A stretch of DNA of 64,000 nucleotides from Muricea muricata. Its lineage: Eukaryota; Cnidaria; Anthozoa; Malacalcyonacea; Plexauridae. Location: the NCBI GenBank assembly GCA_963855995.1, contig OY979717.1, positions 28,539,746-28,603,745 on the forward strand, read 5' to 3'. Numbering within the stretch: position 1 is the stretch's first letter; the number at the start of each line of letters is the position of its first letter. This document shows positions 34,437 to 45,433 of this stretch, piece by piece. The notes beneath the pieces are model-generated. The model was not told where the DNA came from. It was given only the letters and a program-made list of their open reading frames with translations, and made no database searches. A program made the translations under genes and the position numbers.

Positions 34437-34664
34437 CCTATTGGTGAAGAAACATTGACTGTAACCAGTGAAGAAGACAGTGACAGTTATGTTGAGGGAA
34501 TATCAGCTCAGCTACCCAATTCACCACCTCCCATTGGTGATGCTCCACAGCCAGCAAATAGACAGCAGACCCCATGTCTACTGTCTTCTCCCGAGTCTTC
34601 CTCCTCTTTGCTGAACATTTCTTCCACAAACAATTTGAATCCTAGAAAGGGAACACTACTATAG
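34437..34664 (+). CDS. exon-like acidic/Ser-rich ORF in the TTAA element
   Basis: An open frame encoding an acidic, serine- and proline-rich tail (TVTSEEDSDSYVEG, then PNSPPPIGDAPQ and SSPESSSS), ending in a TAG. It is of low complexity and probably a disordered linker or C-terminus. No domain is visible. Confidence 0.25.
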   Translation, partial: PIGEETLTVTSEEDSDSYVEGISAQLPNSPPPIGDAPQPANRQQTPCLLSSPESSSSLLNISSTNNLNPRKGTLL

Positions 34665-34847
34665 ATTATACTAGATAAATACTAATAACATCAAATAAGT
34701 AATGGTGACTATAAGAGATTTAATTTATATTTTAGTGAGAGTTGTACCTCTTTCTCATATTTTACAATATAATAGAGCGTGACTACAAATTTGATGTATT
34801 TAATTTTTTTGATCAGCTAGGACAGGAGCTTGAGAGGTTAGAGTTTC

Positions 34848-35276
34848 TTAGTAATAAGGTATGCAATATGGTAAACTAGTCAACATGCAATTGTTAACAC
34901 CTTTACATGCTTCCATAAAGTTCAAAAACATAGTAATGTAAAGATCTATAAAACGATCCCAAAATGATCTTACTGTCTGATCTGTATCACCGCTGTCTGT
35001 ATCTTCATGCGCTCTTCTGTTGTTCATGTATTGGCCGAAATCCTCTTCGTGGCACGCTCTGAAACAAAAGTTGTTTCTCTCTCCCGAAGGCAGTGGCCAC
35101 GACAAAAGCACATTGCAATATTGTCCAAGTTTGAGACAGTAGTTGCCTCGAAATCGTCCAACGAACAACTTCTCTCGAAAGACTGCCATAACGTTCGACA
35201 ACACAACTCTGTCTGCCTGGCAATGTGGATTGTTGAGGGTCCCGCAATAGAAATCTTCATCAAAAAGAACAAATAA
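34848..35276 (-). CDS. ORF in the TTAA element, unknown
   Basis: A minus-strand frame open from about 35276 to 34848, beginning DEDFYCGTLNNPHCQADRVV in its upstream part and continuing from a Met at 35204 for 118 codons. It has several cysteines and histidines (YCGTL, YCLKL, CFRACHEEDF) but no zinc-finger spacing I recognise. It faces the plus-strand pieces near 32712 and 34438, the convergent layout of many two-gene transposons. It may be an exon and not a whole gene. Confidence 0.3.
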   Translation of the reverse strand, partial: LFVLFDEDFYCGTLNNPHCQADRVVLSNVMAVFREKLFVGRFRGNYCLKLGQYCNVLLSWPLPSGERNNFCFRACHEEDFGQYMNNRRAHEDTDSGDTDQTVRSFWDRFIDLYITMFLNFMEACKGVNNCMLTSLPYCIPYY

Positions 35277-35581
35277 ACACTTCCAAAACCATTAAGGCAT
35301 TAAAATCCAATTTAAATACAAAAATGATTCAAACTCGCACATTCGGTATTTCGGTTCGCTGAAATCGCCGCTCTAGATTGCTTTAGATAAAAAAAATGGC
35401 TTTGGACAAAAACAGAAACGCTTCGCTGTTGCTGCACTCCTTCGCTCCTTGTTGGTAAAATTATATTGCATTGTTATGCCGACGAACTGAAATACTTCAT
35501 TTTATACAATTAAAGCTGATCAAAACAAAAAACGTAAACAAAGCTGGCACATGCGCAGATGCGACTGTAACCTATCTTTAA

Positions 35582-37204
35582 TATATGATCTTCGTTTATT
35601 GCTCAAAATCTACGCACGCGATTGATCAAAATCAATCACGTGTTTTTTGGTAATCTGTCAACAACGACCAGCTTGAGGGCATTATTCGAAATAACGCACG
35701 GGAACGTGCATTTTTTATTAAAATGGCTACAAATTTTGTAAATATCGATGAAATACAGACGAATTGCGGATTGATCAAGGCTTTAAAGAATCAATTGCGC
35801 ATAGATATGAAGTAAATAAGTTAAGTGTACACCAACAAATAGCAATTGAATTTCAGTATTTATAAACAAGCAACATGCATTGTTGTCGCTGGATATGTCA
35901 AGCCGATAGTTGGCCTGTTGTATTTCATCTGTTTGTCAACGTGCACCGGATCACATTGTTATTGTGATCGAAGCTCATGTGGCTAATCTACGAAAAATAA
36001 AATGATTAAGTGCCTTACCTATCAGCCATATACAGATTAAAGATGAACGGGAAAACATATTCGAGACAACCAATCGAAAAACTTTCAGCAAATCTATGAA
36101 TATAAACTTTGGGAAATTTTTAGGCACATGACTAGTCAGTTTAAATAAGGTATATAACGGAGTGCTGCTCTGGAGTATGCAAACTGTATTATTTTAGTCA
36201 TCGGCCTTTATCAAAATATTTAAATTCGGTGTAGCCGTTTTTACAGGAACGTTTGTACCTTTATTTACTTCATAGCTAGAGTTGTGTATGTTTTAATGTA
36301 TCCTTATTATTTTTTTCCGTTTCTCCTTTTAATTTTTATGATTAGTGCTGTGTATAGGGTATATTCAAATAAAGACCTAAATAAAGACAAAGACATGATT
36401 CCTTCCCTAACCAGCTAACATGCTTTTATCCATAATAGCAAAACTCAAATTTATGCATGGTCTACAGTAGTTAGTTAAAAACAATCAATTTCAAACGAGC
36501 TAATTAATAATGCCGAACAGGATATACTAATAACATGAACGTTTGCTCCCCCCTCCTGCCCTAATCATCGACGCTGCCTAAACGATATATATATAGATAC
36601 ACGCGTCCATTCTGGTGGACAAAATTGATATGCGACGCCAGTCTAAACAAGCGTTTGTTTACATTATATTATACTTCTGTACAGCGTCGTTATTATGCAA
36701 AGCCATACGCATAGTGTTTGCGATATTCCGGCAAAAAAACTGATCGAAAATGATCAATACGGCTGATGAGTCACTTGGTTAAATTTAAATAAATATTTCG
36801 TGTAGCGAAAAGAAATGAAAAAGATAAAAAACAAACGGCATATTTACATTGTCACTGAATTAGAAGCCAAACTTTTTCTAAGCCCCGTTATTAAATAGAC
36901 GCAAGTATCCCTGGTATGTGTTGAAAACTGTATAATTGCAATTAAACCCAAATGAGCGAAAGTCTCTGAAAATATGCGCTTTTCAACTGTCAGGGCATCC
37001 ATATAATCCACATCTTAGTCGTTTTAGCAGCCTGCACGCAGCCAAGATTTTTAAGCGCTTCTGACTAAGAAAGTAGCTGATTGATATTGTTAGCAAAAAA
37101 GGGCAAAATAGCTCAATTAAAGTTATACCTCCCACGCAATTGGTCCCTTCAACATAACCACTTCCACCCCCCCCCTCGCCTGAAATTAAAACTACGCAAT
37201 TGGT
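35582..37204 (+). repeat. array unit between TTAA element and LINE
   Basis: Collinear with 21665-23590, with a deletion near 35765 that joins the ATNFVN block directly to sequence matching 22410. No open gene. The unit is cut at about 37205 by the LINE and resumes after 49040 at sequence matching 24000, so about 400 bp of the unit present in the sister (23590-23998) are missing at the LINE insertion. Confidence 0.6.
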
Positions 37205-38410
37205 CATGCTTCCGTAGATCATTAATTTTGTCTTCTGTGGGTTGAGTAGGAGAAGATTATCAAAGCACCAATTACGTATTCGAATCAGATCAACGTTAAG
37301 ATCGACCACTACAGTACTTGAGTAACTGATATGAAAGGATAAAAGTAATTTAGTGTCATCAACGTATGACTGTGAGGAACACTTCGATGCGATGCTAGAC
37401 GACAGATCGTTAACATAAATACTAAACTGCAACGGACCAAGTATACTACCTTGAGGCACACCACTAACGACAGGTAATTTATCTGATAAGGTCGAATTAA
37501 TACGTACTGTTTGATATCTCTCACTAAGATAACTTTTAAACCAACTAAGGCATGAAGACGACACACCAACATGCTTCAGTTTAGCAAGTAGGATTTCATG
37601 GTTAATGCTGTCAAAAGCTTTGCTCATATCTAAGAGAATAACTGCTGTTACTTTCCTCGGGTCAATTGCTTTCAGAATGGAGTCAGTAGAGTTAATGAGA
37701 GAGGTTTTGGTTGAGTGCCAAGCTTTGTTACCGCTCTGATGTGCGGAGAGACGACGATTTACCGTCAAGTAAGATGTTAGTTGATTAAGTGCAATCCGCT
37801 CGCATATTTTGGAAAGCACTGGTAACAGGGAAATAGGTCTGTTGTTATTAGGTTGCTCATGATCACCGTCTTTATGAATAGGAATAACTTCGGCGATTTT
37901 CCAAGCAGTTGGAAAAATATTTTTCGTGTTATATTGTTGATGATAGAAGTAATCCATGGTGCGATGACGGGCAGACAATCCTTGATAACACGGATTGTTA
38001 TTTTATCTATTCCTGGTGCTTTATTATCTGGCATAGATTTCACTACATATCCAACTAGGGAGGACTCCACAGGTTCAAAGGAAAACTGTTCAAATTCAGG
38101 ATAGCTGTCTGGGACGAACTTTGAGGGATGATAGTTGTTTTCTTTAGCAAGTGATTGGATTTTCTTAACTGTATTTGAACCAACTGATGTGAAGAATTCA
38201 TTAAAGTTATTCGCCACAGATTTTTCATCAGCGCTGAAGCATTTATTTCCATTGGATATCTTAGGAATACATGTGCGAATTATTTTCCACATATTGCTGG
38301 AGTTATTAGGGTCTTTCTTTATCTCCTGCTCAACATACGATTTCTGTGCTAAACGTAATAGTCGTTTAACCTCACGTTTACAGTTCTTGTAATTACTCCA
38401 GGCCATAGAA
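37205..38410 (-). mobile_element. APE-type LINE, RT part, 3' truncated and frameshifted
   Basis: The minus strand encodes the pre-RT linker (AWSNYKNCKREVKRLLRLAQ, then NNSSNMWKIIRTCI) and reverse transcriptase: NNNRPISLLPVLSKICERI, AVILLDMSKAFDSINH, GVPQGSILGPLQFSIYVNDL and SYVDDTKL with the catalytic aspartates. A frameshift near 37870-37930 separates the two ORFs (37777-38439 and 36983-37978). The RT stops shortly after the NPQKTKLMIYGS motif near 37215, so thumb and 3' UTR are missing. The motif set is that of CR1/L2/Jockey-like elements. The upstream half lies beyond the big transposon at 48409-49040. Confidence 0.85.
38405..38410. repeat. left target-site duplication ATAGAA
   Basis: ATAGAA precedes TATGAGGTGT here and follows ACACCTCATA at 48409-48414. 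Removing the transposon and one copy of ATAGAA restores the LINE sequence around the codon pair Ser-Met of its linker. Confidence 0.85.
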
Positions 38411-38853
38411 TATGAGGTGTGATATCCGCCAAAATTCATTTATTGAATTATGCTATTCAGAATTGCACTTATGCCATTTAGTTTTGCAATTATCCAATGG
38501 TTATTTGCAATTAGGGCGATTTTCATTCGGCACGAAATTTCGTTCGGCACGAAATTTCATTCCGCAGGAAATTTCATTCGGTAAGAAATTTCATTCGGCA
38601 AGAAATTTCATTCGGCACGAAATTTCATTCCGCAGGAAATTTCATTCGGCAAGAAATTTCATTCGACAGGAAATTTCATTCGGCAAGAAATTTCATTCGG
38701 CAAGAAATTTCATTCGGCAAGAAATTTCATTCGGCAAGAAATTTCATTCGGCAGGAAATTTCATTCCGCAAGAAATTTCATTCGGCAAAAAATTTCATTC
38801 GGCACGAAATTTCATTCGGCATGGCACTCAGAAACCAAAATTTGACCGGAAGA
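38411..38853. repeat. left terminal inverted repeat with 17-bp iterons
   Basis: An outer unique part (38411-38515) is followed by about 17 tandem copies of a 17-bp unit, CGGCAAGAAATTTCATT (38517-38828), with the A/C/G variants AAGAAA, ACGAAA and AGGAAA. An inner part, GGCACTCAGAAACCAAAATT, runs to about 38853. Compared with the right repeat it has a 50-bp extra segment near 38453-38500 and eleven more iterons. The iterons are read as a fake FIRQEISFG repeat protein in one frame. Confidence 0.88.
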
Positions 38854-38912
38854 GAGCGCCGTATATGGGCATTCTCATTACAGTAAAAACGCGCGAAAAT
38901 GCTAATTCCAAA

Positions 38913-39127
38913 ATGGCGGACAGTGAAAGCTTTCGTCAAGATCGTCGGCGAGCAATTTCGTTATTGCAGGAGGCGACAAGATTGATCGGAGAAGGATATG
39001 AATCATCAAATACGTCATATGCACGAGTTTTAAACAGTGAGACAAATCAAAACGCGATTTCCCTGGGTCAACAGAATAGACAGGATACTCAAAGACCCCA
39101 AAGGCAAAACGAATCAAGTAGTAGTAC

Positions 39128-39183
<56 letters not shown>

Positions 39184-42100
39184 CTTTGACACGTACTTTA
39201 GGAAATTTCAGAGATCTTTTTGCGCCGTATAGAAGTAATAACCGAGGAAGTCTCAGTTCCATGAACCAAGAAGCTAGGCCACCAAAGAAACGAAAGAAAC
39301 ATAATAATGCTGCTCCGAAATTTAAGCTGCGTGAAACGTGGACTCACACATTTTTTTGTTTGGCTAATCGTGAGCAAATCGTGGCCCCCAGTGTAGCTCT
39401 AAAGGCAAGTTTACAACAAGCTGGTTTAGGCCGGAAAAAGATTTGCTTCTACTGGAAAGCGACCGCGGCAGATGTGAAGACAAAGCTTGAAGAAGTTTAT
39501 CCAAAGTTAAAAAATGGGGGAGGCTTCGAAATTATGAGGCGTGGAGGCGCACAAGTCAATGATTTGATGGTCATACAGCCACCCCGTAGTGGATACAGTG
39601 TTCCATTTCTACGGGATACAGCAGGACTAGGACAAGCCATTGCGTTCATCCGGCCAATACAAATTAACTTTGACATGCAACCTGAACATCTTGCGGATAG
39701 TTCTGAGGTACTGTAAACACTAAGCAAAATTCATAAAACATTTTGCAATTATCTTTTTAATATAGCATTTGTAAATTCTGAATGCTGATTGGCTAACAGC
39801 TGTGCAGATAAAACTCAATGTCAACATGGAAACACCACTATCCACCGTCACTCTTCTTTTAATCTTTCTGCTATATTATAAAAGAAATATAAAACATTTT
39901 ATCCGCATTGATATAGCTGCGGGTATCGTGTTTCTACACAATTCTGAGTTTTTCCAATTTTCATGAGTGTTGATATAACTGTATATCAATACAGTCAAAA
40001 TGTTTTATATTTCTTAAATAGGGCTAATGCAAACTCCCATGAAAAGTTGAACAATAAATTAAGACCCTTGCTAGGAAATTTCCGACATTTATTCTTGTAT
40101 AACTTATGCCCTCTGTAAAATTTTCCCATTCTTTTGCAACCCCCCATGGAATTTTCCCATTTTTTGCATCCTCTGTGGAATTTTTCTTATTCTTTTACAA
40201 CTCCCAAGAGGATTTTTATCACCTTTTATACCCCCCCCCCACATGTCTTATTTTTCAACATTTACATAGAGAGAATTTGTGAAGTATATGTTAAAAATTG
40301 TTTTAGGATACTGGTTCTGTTCCTTTAGTAAAGTGTGTGAATTGTGAAACTGAAGTATTAATTACTGAGATCAGGGAACATCAGCAGGGTTGTTGTAGAG
40401 ATGATGAACTGTGAGTACAAATTTTAAAAATGAAATTTCTCCAGTCATTCAGCAACAGTTGAATTTGATTGAATTAAATTAAGTCTAAGAATTGACTGAA
40501 TTGTGCAGGAAATTTAGTGAAGTATTGTAAAAACACTGCACTCTTTGATTGTGAAAATATAATATAATTATTGTGCATCAAAACAAAAAAAGTTAATGTA
40601 AACAATTCCCAGATGTGACTGTAACCCATCTTTAATGAATATTTTATTTATCTTTGTTGCAAGTTTGCAACTATTTTGTGTATGGAAAGATATAAAATTG
40701 TCATAATGATTCCTTTTGTGTTAAATTTAGGCTAGAAATCTCATCAAATGAAGATCAGGATGAAACTGACATTACAACTGATAATAAAGTGTACTTACAT
40801 TTAAGTGAACAGGTATACTTGTATGTGCTGTACAACATAGATATTACCAGTTTAGATGTTTTAATATAATGCTAACTAAAAGAGCACCTGCTTATGCACT
40901 AATCAATTTTATACTGTCAAACACCCTCCAGGGAAACATCCGGGAAAGGGGGTTGCAGAAGGTAATCCCTTGGCCTTCCCTTTGATAAGAGGCAGGGAAT
41001 GAAATTACCTGAAATTAAAAATTCCAACCCCCCAAAATAAGACGATGATTAAAAAGTATGAACTGCAGATTAATGGACATTTATTAAATACTGAAATATA
41101 CATTTGACAAAAATTAGTTTAATTTCTTGGGCTCATAAAACACTTGTTACCCTTTTTTGTTGTTTGAATTATGGTTCCGCAAAACTTTTTTGGTGAATTA
41201 TGAAAGGAAATATTAATTTGTGATTGCCTTATGTTAACATCCTCCCCCCCCCCCCATGCTCTGCCTTTAATTTCTTTGAAAAAACAGATTACTCATAAAT
41301 GGCTTCAAAATGTTGAAGGTAATCAGCCAATTACACTTTTTGTGTCCCAGCAACTAGAATGTGATGTTCATACTGTTGAATGTGATGATTGTCATGAACG
41401 ATTTCCTGCCGAAGAAGCTGTAAAGCATAGCAACATTTGTCCTGGTGGGCCTTCTTCTGGTTTTTCTGAAAGAAGGTGGTACTAATTAAACATTTTTGTT
41501 TTATTGTATCTAGTGCAAAATGATGCACATGATTTAAGCCACCTGTATCCAAAACTACCCAGCATTTGTCTGACATGCTTATGGGGGGTATTGTTTTTAT
41601 TTGAGAAGTGCATTTCTTTTTTCAACTTTTTACACATAGAGACAGTATGCCTGGTAGAATAACAGATTATTTTGAGACAACTTCAACAGGCAATTATTCA
41701 CATGTACTTGACCCTTCTGAGGCTGGTAAGTTTCCTTGCTTTTGAGTTTATTGCTTGGTTTGACATACAAATTATTAACAGAATGATTGGAATCCATGTT
41801 CTCACATTTTATTTGTGTAAACTTTCATATAACCGGTTGGGTAGAAAATTTGTGATGGAAAGTGGAAAATGCGGGGTTGGAGGTGGAAAATGTGCTATTT
41901 ACTAAAAATAATCATGCTTATAAGTCGTTTAATCATCGAGAAGCGTGGATGGTACAAGGGGTAACCGTGTTGTGACTCATGTGACGTTACTTTTTAGTGA
42001 TGTATACTTTTGGTAGTGCAAGAACTTGAGTATCATTTTTGTCAGTAGGAATAGTGTTCTTGAGATCTCTTGAAAAGTCTTATCGCTGTTTGATAGGTGG

Positions 42101-44224
42101 AAATTACCTAACTGGCCGAGAGATGTACTTGCTAGGAAACTGGCGGTCGTGCAGACAAAGACACCAAAGTTTCCAGCAAGAGTAAGACTTACGTTAAAGT
42201 CCCTATTGTGTGTTTTCGGCCGTTCTCAGAACATTTTTCATGCATGCGCACATCAACTCTATTGTTATATTTTGTTATTTTAAGACTTATCAAGTGATCT
42301 CAAGTCTAAGAACACTATTCCAACAAACAAAATAATACTCAAGTTCTTGTACTAACAAAAGTACTTTGGGACAATAGGACAAATTAACTATAGGTATTCA
42401 AGCACAGTATAGCGAATGGACAGTAGGGCCACTCGGAAGTGCAACATGTCCCCCTATGTTTAAGCCTGGTTTTCATATATCATAATAGACCGATCCCGGC
42501 TATGCTTGATTGACCGGCAAAACAATGGGTAGTTTTCCCAATGGAATACAGAATGTCCGATCAACAAACTTAAATTTATAAGAAGTTCAAGCTGTTATCG
42601 ATTCTTTTGCAGATGTACCTTTAGAATTCTTGATTATAGGACCGACATTTGCAAATTTTTAACAATCGGGGTTTTTTCCACTCTGTATATCGAAAGCAAA
42701 TTTTAGCTTGTCCGACGTAGCAACAGTAACTAGGGAGGGAGAACAATAGATGCGGGATCGGTCTATTCATCGACGATGTCCTTCTGGCCTTATTTGTCTG
42801 TGATCAATGATGGGTAAAATCCTTTGTGTATCTAAAATCATTTTCTCCTTGAGTGCTCACCAAAAGCAGATCACCAATGAATTGGGATATATGAAAACCA
42901 GGCTTTATGCAGTTTGCTCACTTTGCTGGCTGCGACCAGCCAGTTCAGCATTCTTATTGGCCAATAATATTAATAATGTGCGTACTGCGACATGTGCGGA
43001 CGCACAAAGTTCAACTGAGTGGCCCTACTGTTCATTTCCTATACTGTGTATCCAAGCAAGCAGACTAGCTGCTGTTGAGAAATGCTGCATGCTACTTTTC
43101 GTATCTTCATGTCTCATTCGACCATCATGGTCACAAAAGGTTTTAATATTCATTTCTCTCCTTGTTACAAATGTTTATTGAAGAAGAAATGATTAACGAT
43201 TTATAAGCATGATTATTTGTAGTAAAAATACACCCTGCATTTTTCACCTCCCGCACCAGTCGCGTAGGAAGGATAGTTATAGTAAATGATTATTGCACAG
43301 CCTCAAACTGATTTTATGGGTCCTATAAAAATGCAATTAGGAACAATCTAACACTTTACTCAATACCATTACGAACACCCCATTACGAACACCCCAAGCG
43401 CCCCAGCTCCTACCCCATTGTTCCGTACCTTGCATTTTTCACCTCCCACCCAAACTCCCGCGCCCCTCATTTTCCTCCTTCCACATCGCACCCACTTTTC
43501 CACCAAACCCACATAACTCTATCTTTTTTTGTATTGTGCAGCTGTCAACAGTATTAAAATTATCCTACCATCAATGTCAGCGTCTAAGATTTCAACAGCA
43601 TTAAATGTCTGCAATGGGAATCTTCAAGAAGCAGTTGAGTTATTACTGTCTGGTGAAGATGGTTAGTGTAACAGAAATGTAGTAAACACCAGTACAAAGA
43701 GAAAGCATAAATTTTATATTTAGAATGAAAAAAAAAATAACCACCAACAATCAGCAATTTACAGTAAGATATTGTCTCTTTAAGATGTTCAGTCAGATGT
43801 CAGTCTCACAGGAGAAAGCCTTAGTGCACTTCTAAAGCAGTTGCGGCCTACTCCGGGAGCACCGAAGCGTGTCACAGTACGCAGATCGTCCGTTTTTGAA
43901 GACAGTGTCGCCTTATTTAAGCAGCGAGACTTTGATTTTACCATTTTTAGCACAGATAATATTGTATGATGCATATTTATTTTGATCTTTATAGCTACCA
44001 GACTGCCTGGTTTACTGATGTTTTCTACAGGTTGTCGGGTAATTCCACCAATGGGATTCAACCCTTCTGAAATAACTGTTTTGCAAAATAGCTCGGTTTT
44101 CCCAAATGCTAATACATGCCCCTTGGAATTAGAAATTCCAGGCAACGTGGATACGTACGGTGATTTCAAAAGAAACATGGATTGTGCAATAAATGCTCAA
44201 GAGGAAGGATTTGGCATAATATAA
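38913..44224 (+). CDS. transposon-borne UBZ-UBZ-UBA/CUE-HECT ubiquitin ligase-like gene, internally deleted
   Basis: Eight exons with GT..AG borders: 38913-39707, 40307-40410, 40731-40812, 41288-41444, 41642-41725, 43542-43661, 43785-43963, 43995-44224. Phases fit through exon 7. The N-terminus has a helical start and a poly-Ser run (about 67-92, from an AGT repeat). It continues with a basic NLS-like PPKKRKK and an about 130-residue region (ETWTHTFFCLANREQ to GGGFEIMRRGG) found in other HECT proteins of this kind. Two zinc fingers with identical C-x2-C-x11-H-x3-C spacing (KCVNC...C, ECDDC...C) match the RAD18-type ubiquitin-binding UBZ. A UBA/CUE-like helix bundle (KIILPSMSASKISTALNVCN) follows. 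Next is the start of a HECT domain (RVTVRRSSVFEDSVALFKQR) and its C-lobe end with the catalytic cysteine (FPNANTCPLELE) and the terminal EGFGII. The HECT middle is missing: only 31 bp separate exons 7 and 8, too short for an intron, and exon 8 needs phase 1 while exon 7 ends in phase 0. Confidence 0.82.
39117..39182 (+). repeat. (AGT)n coding microsatellite
   Basis: About 20 AGT units encode the poly-Ser run of the ligase-like gene. Length change here would not break the frame. Confidence 0.9.
39757..40018. mobile_element. palindromic MITE, family P, copy 2
   Basis: In intron 1 of the ligase-like gene. It shares TATAGCATTTGTAAATTCTG, TGATTGGC, AAACTCAATGTCAACATGG and the end AATGTTTTATATTTCTTAAA with 19974-20316. 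It is shorter, lacking part of the central stem. Confidence 0.6.
41870..43262. mobile_element. nested palindromic elements in intron 5
   Basis: The outermost arms are 41862-41945 and 43185-43262 (AATAATCATGCTTATAAGTC and its complement, with GGAAAATGCGGGG-like sequence outside). Inside lies a second pair at about 42010-42070 / 42285-42365 (AAGAACTTGAGTATCATTTT). Inside the outer pair there is also a third element, 42403-43048, with ends CACAGTATAG and CTATACTGTG and arms CAGTAGGGCCACTC / GAGTGGCCCTACTG. Within that third element lies GACCGATCCCG / CGGGATCGGTC (42490 and 42750). No transposase. These account for most of the 1.8-kb intron. Confidence 0.7.
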
Positions 44225-44364
44225 AGCCGTACTTTTCTATAAGATAGCAAGATTGAACTGTTTAACTGTTGAGTTTATAAATGTTAATGTTACATGATAA
44301 GAACTTGGAAAAAGCGTGTACTTTTGATTTTATACTTTTGTAAACCAACTGTTCAAATTTTATA

Positions 44365-45433
44365 CAGGGTGTATCAAAAAAACGTAGACAAATCTGAAAT
44401 CGCTCTCTATTTAGTGAAGCGCTTCAATGTAAGAACTTTTTTATTGAAATAGATTGTTTTGGTACTTATAAAGTAGAATAAACAGAAAAAATGAGAAATT
44501 TAAAACTTCATTGCCCGCGGGGTTGTGTGTTTTGCGACAAGTTAAATATGGCTTGAGCGCAAAACTTTAATGCTTAAAAGTAATTTTGATTCGATGGACG
44601 GGAAATTTATCGAGTGTCGCATTGCTGTCTAAAATTTCAGAAAATTTGCTTGAGTCTAGGCCGTTCAAAACGTCGCGCGAGCTTCTTTATTTTGAGAAAA
44701 ATCAGCTTTGTGCATGCTTAATTTATGCGTGTACCTAATTTGCATACAACACCCAAGGGACATTTAATTAACAATTAGATTACGAGCTCGAGATTTCTAT
44801 GCGGTGATAGTTGATGAGGGCGAAGCCCGAATCAATTATCAAGACATAGAAATTGAGAGCGAGTAATTGTTTTTGTAGAATCCGAGATAAATAATTTATT
44901 CATAGGCCATTTTGTTAAGAATAATACTACATATTGTGTTTGAATTGAAAAAAATACGCCAGGAAAATTGTTGTTTTGCTACTCGCTATCTATCGAGGAA
45001 TAGATAGCGAGTAGAGTAGCCAATCAAATTACAGCATTTGCATTAGTATGCTAGTATGATTCTACTAATTAAAATTAGAACTTTTCTTCAGAAAAACGAT
45101 TCTTATTAAGAAAAAGTTCGCACGACGTTTCGAAGGGCTTAAACTCAATCAAATTTCTTGAAATTTTGAACAGCAATAAAAAACCCAACGTATTTTTTAT
45201 CTACTAACTCAAAATAACTTTTAAGCATTCAAATTTCGTGCGCAAGCCATTTTTTAATGTGTTCGAACATACGCACACCTCTGGGTTTTTAACATTTGAA
45301 TTTCAGAATATTTTTGTTCATTCCACATCACAAGTATCCAAGCAATCTATATTAACAAAAAAATTTCATACTTCAAGCCGCTTCGCGAGGTTTAGAGCCG
45401 TTTCAAAATTGTCTACTTTTTTTATACGCCCTG
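44365..45433. mobile_element. mariner-like non-autonomous element, about 1.07 kb
   Basis: Ends CAGGGTGTATCAAAAAAACG and (complement of the right end) CAGGGCGTATAAAAAAAGTA, each flanked by TA. Interior palindromes include GCTACTCGCTATCTAT / ATAGATAGCGAGTAG at 44979-45019 and a pair at about 44785-44865. It lies between the 3' ends of the two convergent transposon genes. Confidence 0.75.

Larger units (their letters stand above)
32529..35577. mobile_element. TTAA-flanked DNA transposon, 3,049 bp
   Basis: Inverted ends AGATAGGTTACAGTCGCATC (left) and the exact complement on the right, each followed by TTAA (32525-32528 and 35578-35581). The flanks rejoin the array sequence seen at 21650-21680. 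TTAA duplication is shared by piggyBac and Kolobok; the termini are not the classical piggyBac CCC. Two or three exon-like ORFs inside are listed separately. No DDE transposase is recognisable, so it is probably an internally reduced copy. A fragment of the same terminus lies at 40608-40635. Confidence 0.8.

Noticed and set aside
35005..35276. Overlapping ORFs in three frames
   Set aside because: Only one minus-strand frame (34848-35276) is kept as a possible exon; the others are its shadows.
38517..38828. CRISPR-like regular repeats
   Set aside because: Direct 17-bp tandem repeats without spacers, in a eukaryotic transposon terminus, with an inverted counterpart.
38412..38912. N-terminal FIRQEISFG-type repeat protein, 167 residues before MADSES
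   Set aside because: It is the 17-bp iteron array of the terminal inverted repeat read through; the same peptide appears at 48088-48407 from the other end. The gene start is taken at 38913.
43789..44178. Minus-strand ORF of 129 codons
   Set aside because: Shadow of HECT exons 7 and 8 of the ligase-like gene.
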